In this document: positions 4,738 to 6,487 of the stretch, piece after piece
Position numbering within the stretch: the stretch's first letter is position 1
How the letters are laid out: each line of letters begins with the position of its first letter
Assembly: GCA_009930275.1 (NCBI GenBank)
Contig: RZYP01000118.1
Location: 1 to 6,487, forward strand
Length of the DNA: 6,487 nucleotides
From: Negativicutes bacterium
GTDB taxonomy: Bacteria > Bacillota_C > Negativicutes > Acidaminococcales > Acidaminococcaceae
Reading direction: 5' to 3'
The notes under the pieces: generated by a model
What the model was told of the DNA's origin: nothing
Databases searched by the model: none
What the model saw: only the letters and a program-made list of their open reading frames with translations
Translations under genes and position numbers: made by a program

Positions 4738-6487
4738 TCAGAAGGAATATTGCATACCAACAACAAAGTTTCTGCCCGGAGAAGAGTACCATTCACCGGG
4801 ATCGCCCCATGCTACGTTGGAATGTTCCGCATAATACTTGTCAAAGATATTATTTGCTTTCAAGTAAACTTTCATATCCTTGTTAACTTTATAATTCAGC
4901 GATGCGTCCCAAACCCAATATGTATCACATGGGAAGGCAGGGTTTGTACCATCACCGGTTCCCGGGCGGTCAATAACGCCATGACCGATAATTGAGGCGT
5001 CAAAATCTTGATTAGTGTAATCTAAATTAAGATGATATTCACCCTTCGGGATATAGGTGTTGGTTGATTCAAAGCCACTGCTGACTGATTTAGATTCGAT
5101 ATGTGTATATCCAACTTTAGCACTAACATTTTTATCAAACTTTTTGTCAAACTGTACATCCCAGCCATTTGCTTTCTCTTCATTAACATTGATATATTTC
5201 CAAGTAGAATAATTAAAACCGATTACATCTTCGGCTTTACGTTTAAAAGCATGTACCCTTACAGCGAAATTGTCATCAAATGCATGGTGTACGCCAATAT
5301 CATAAGTGCGACCGCTTTCCGGTTTCAGATTTTCATTACCGTAAGGACTGTAGTACTGGTACTGATTTGGTGCAACAAAATATTCCTTATAGCCAACAAA
5401 CATATGCGTTTTATCACTGAATTTATAATCTAATGTCGCGCTCGGAGATGTTTCGCCGCCTGCCATGGAGTGATAATCATAGCGCATACCGGTAGTCAGA
5501 TTCCATCTTTGGTCAAAATCCCAGGAATCCTGCACATATACAGATCTGTTATTAAGCTCTTTCCCTTTGTAATTGGTATACATATCGTCATAATCTTTGA
5601 TTTTTTCTTTGTAGTAATCTACGCCGGCAACCAATGTGTTATTTTCATTTAACTTGTTGGTATACTGGTCACTGAAACCAACAGTCTGCAAATCCATCAT
5701 CCAATTGTCATAGTCAGTTTTTGTATTTTGGCTGTATACGGCAAATTGATTGTTCTCTTTTTCAGTAAATTGCGTGTTATGAATGATACGCCAATTGTAA
5801 TTATCCGCTGTACCGTAATGTCTTTCAGTGACATCATAATTTGTTCCGGAATACATATAGTCAGCAGTATATTTGTCATAGATCATCGTTAAATCGGAAT
5901 GATCATTGATTTTTTTGTTAACTTTTAAATTTATAGTATCGGAATTCAACCGCGCCGGTACTTCTAAATTGTTACCATCTTCGTATGAACCCATCTTGTC
6001 TTTTTGCACGCCTACTACCCAGCTATAATCACCATTTCTGCCTTCATGACTTAATCGGTACTGTTCTTTATCATAGCTGCCAGTTTCGCCTGATAACACC
6101 GTCTTTTGCTTGTCACCGGCCTTTTTTGTGATAATGTTGATAACGCCGCCTTTGGCATCAGAACCATAGAGCGTAGAGGCTGAACCCTTCAACACTTCAA
6201 TGCGTTCAACATTATCAAGTGCTTTGAAGGCACCAAAGGAGAATACGGCAAAGGTACTGCCATTCATATTGGCACGCGTACCGTCAATCAAAACCAATAT
6301 TTGGCTTGTGCCATTAATTTGAATGCCTTCTGATTGTTCATAGCCTACACCACCGCCATATCGTGTAATTGTAACCCCCGGCACGGTGCGCAATGCTTCT
6401 ACCAAGTCAGAATAATGATTTTTTTCAATATCCTCTCTGGTTATAACGTTAATATTTGCATTAGCTTCAAATTCCGTTGTTGCCATT
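4738..6487 (-). CDS. TonB-dependent outer-membrane receptor, BtuB-like (5' end outside window)
   Basis: The visible part is 582 residues from an ATG at 6486, but this Met is probably internal. TonB receptors normally have a signal peptide, a TonB box and a few residues before the plug, and none of these is seen, so the true start should lie beyond 6487. Residues ~8-122 form the plug (PF07715 type): INVITREDIEK, LRTVPGVTI, LVLIDGTRAN, VERIEVLKG and the hallmark SASTLYGSDAKGGVINIITKK. The rest is a beta-barrel (PF00593 type) with alternating aromatic strands, ending in NIFDKYYAEHSN, SSPGRNFVVG and a C-terminal MQYSF, whose final Phe is the usual barrel-assembly signal. The receptor imports a large ligand across the outer membrane using TonB-ExbB-ExbD energy; those genes are not in the window. 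The size is close to cobalamin receptors (about 600 residues), and the CbiZ and BtuF-like neighbours point to corrinoids. Haem or siderophore use is not excluded. Confidence 0.93.
   Translation of the reverse strand, partial: MATTEFEANANINVITREDIEKNHYSDLVEALRTVPGVTITRYGGGVGYEQSEGIQINGTSQILVLIDGTRANMNGSTFAVFSFGAFKALDNVERIEVLKGSASTLYGSDAKGGVINIITKKAGDKQKTVLSGETGSYDKEQYRLSHEGRNGDYSWVVGVQKDKMGSYEDGNNLEVPARLNSDTINLKVNKKINDHSDLTMIYDKYTADYMYSGTNYDVTERHYGTADNYNWRIIHNTQFTEKENNQFAVYSQNTKTDYDNWMMDLQTVGFSDQYTNKLNENNTLVAGVDYYKEKIKDYDDMYTNYKGKELNNRSVYVQDSWDFDQRWNLTTGMRYDYHSMAGGETSPSATLDYKFSDKTHMFVGYKEYFVAPNQYQYYSPYGNENLKPESGRTYDIGVHHAFDDNFAVRVHAFKRKAEDVIGFNYSTWKYINVNEEKANGWDVQFDKKFDKNVSAKVGYTHIESKSVSSGFESTNTYIPKGEYHLNLDYTNQDFDASIIGHGVIDRPGTGDGTNPAFPCDTYWVWDASLNYKVNKDMKVYLKANNIFDKYYAEHSNVAWGDPGEWYSSPGRNFVVGMQYSF

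Noticed and set aside
4701..4740. Classical rho-independent terminator ending the receptor transcript
   Set aside because: The stem is strong, but the following bases (AAAATTTGTTTG on the transcript) are not a U-run, so only an attenuator or processing hairpin can be proposed.
4676..4792. In-frame 39-codon upstream extension of the nitrilase-like gene with a hydrophobic, signal-like stretch (YAIFLLILLM)
   Set aside because: It would start inside the receptor gene and read through the palindrome. The ATG at 4675 has a good AAGGG ribosome binding site and matches the natural start of the nitrilase fold. It is worth revisiting only if the enzyme is found outside the cytoplasm.
6484..6486. ATG at the right edge as the true start of the TonB receptor
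   Set aside because: The protein would lack a signal peptide and TonB box and begin almost inside the plug. The Met is more likely internal, with the gene truncated by the window edge.

Overview
The window looks like part of a corrinoid (vitamin B12 family) acquisition and remodelling operon. All supported genes lie on the minus strand, so the transcriptional order runs from high to low coordinates: a TonB-dependent outer-membrane receptor (5' end beyond position 6487), a short nitrilase-superfamily amidohydrolase, an adenosylcobinamide amidohydrolase (CbiZ) with an apparent signal peptide, a BtuF-like substrate-binding lipoprotein, and the N-terminal 593 residues of a CobN/BchH-type chelatase large subunit that leaves the window at position 1. 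Coding is almost gap-free. Gene junctions are 62 bp, 2 bp, a 4-bp overlap and 21 bp.

Organism (inference): the DNA is AT-rich, and the genes have Gram-positive-like strong ribosome binding sites (GGAGG, AAGGG, AGAGG). Yet the operon encodes a TonB-dependent outer-membrane beta-barrel ending in Phe, so the cell is a diderm. This combination fits a diderm Firmicute of the Negativicutes (Selenomonas/Veillonella relatives) better than a proteobacterium, but no taxonomic marker gene is present.

Layout: 4738-6487, receptor with plug and barrel; 4676-4737, a 62-bp gap holding a perfect 13-bp-arm inverted repeat; 3902-4675, nitrilase-like hydrolase; 2745-3899, exported CbiZ-like protein with an extra C-terminal region of about 130 residues; 1801-2748, BtuF-like lipoprotein; 1-1779, CobN-like protein, partial. 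There is no RNA gene, mobile element, CRISPR array or non-coding stretch over 100 bp. The operon promoter, and any cobalamin riboswitch, would lie beyond the right edge.

How the genes may work together (inference): corrinoids cross the outer membrane through the receptor. In the periplasm or at the cell surface, the exported CbiZ would cut the amide bond holding the aminopropanol/nucleotide loop and release cobyric acid. The BtuF-like lipoprotein would bind the corrinoid and deliver it to an inner-membrane permease not seen here. The nitrilase-like enzyme and the CobN-like protein could then act on the corrinoid's amides and its metal centre. The most unusual points are the extracytoplasmic CbiZ, the nitrilase placed between receptor and CbiZ, and a CobN homologue sitting in an uptake operon rather than a biosynthetic one.
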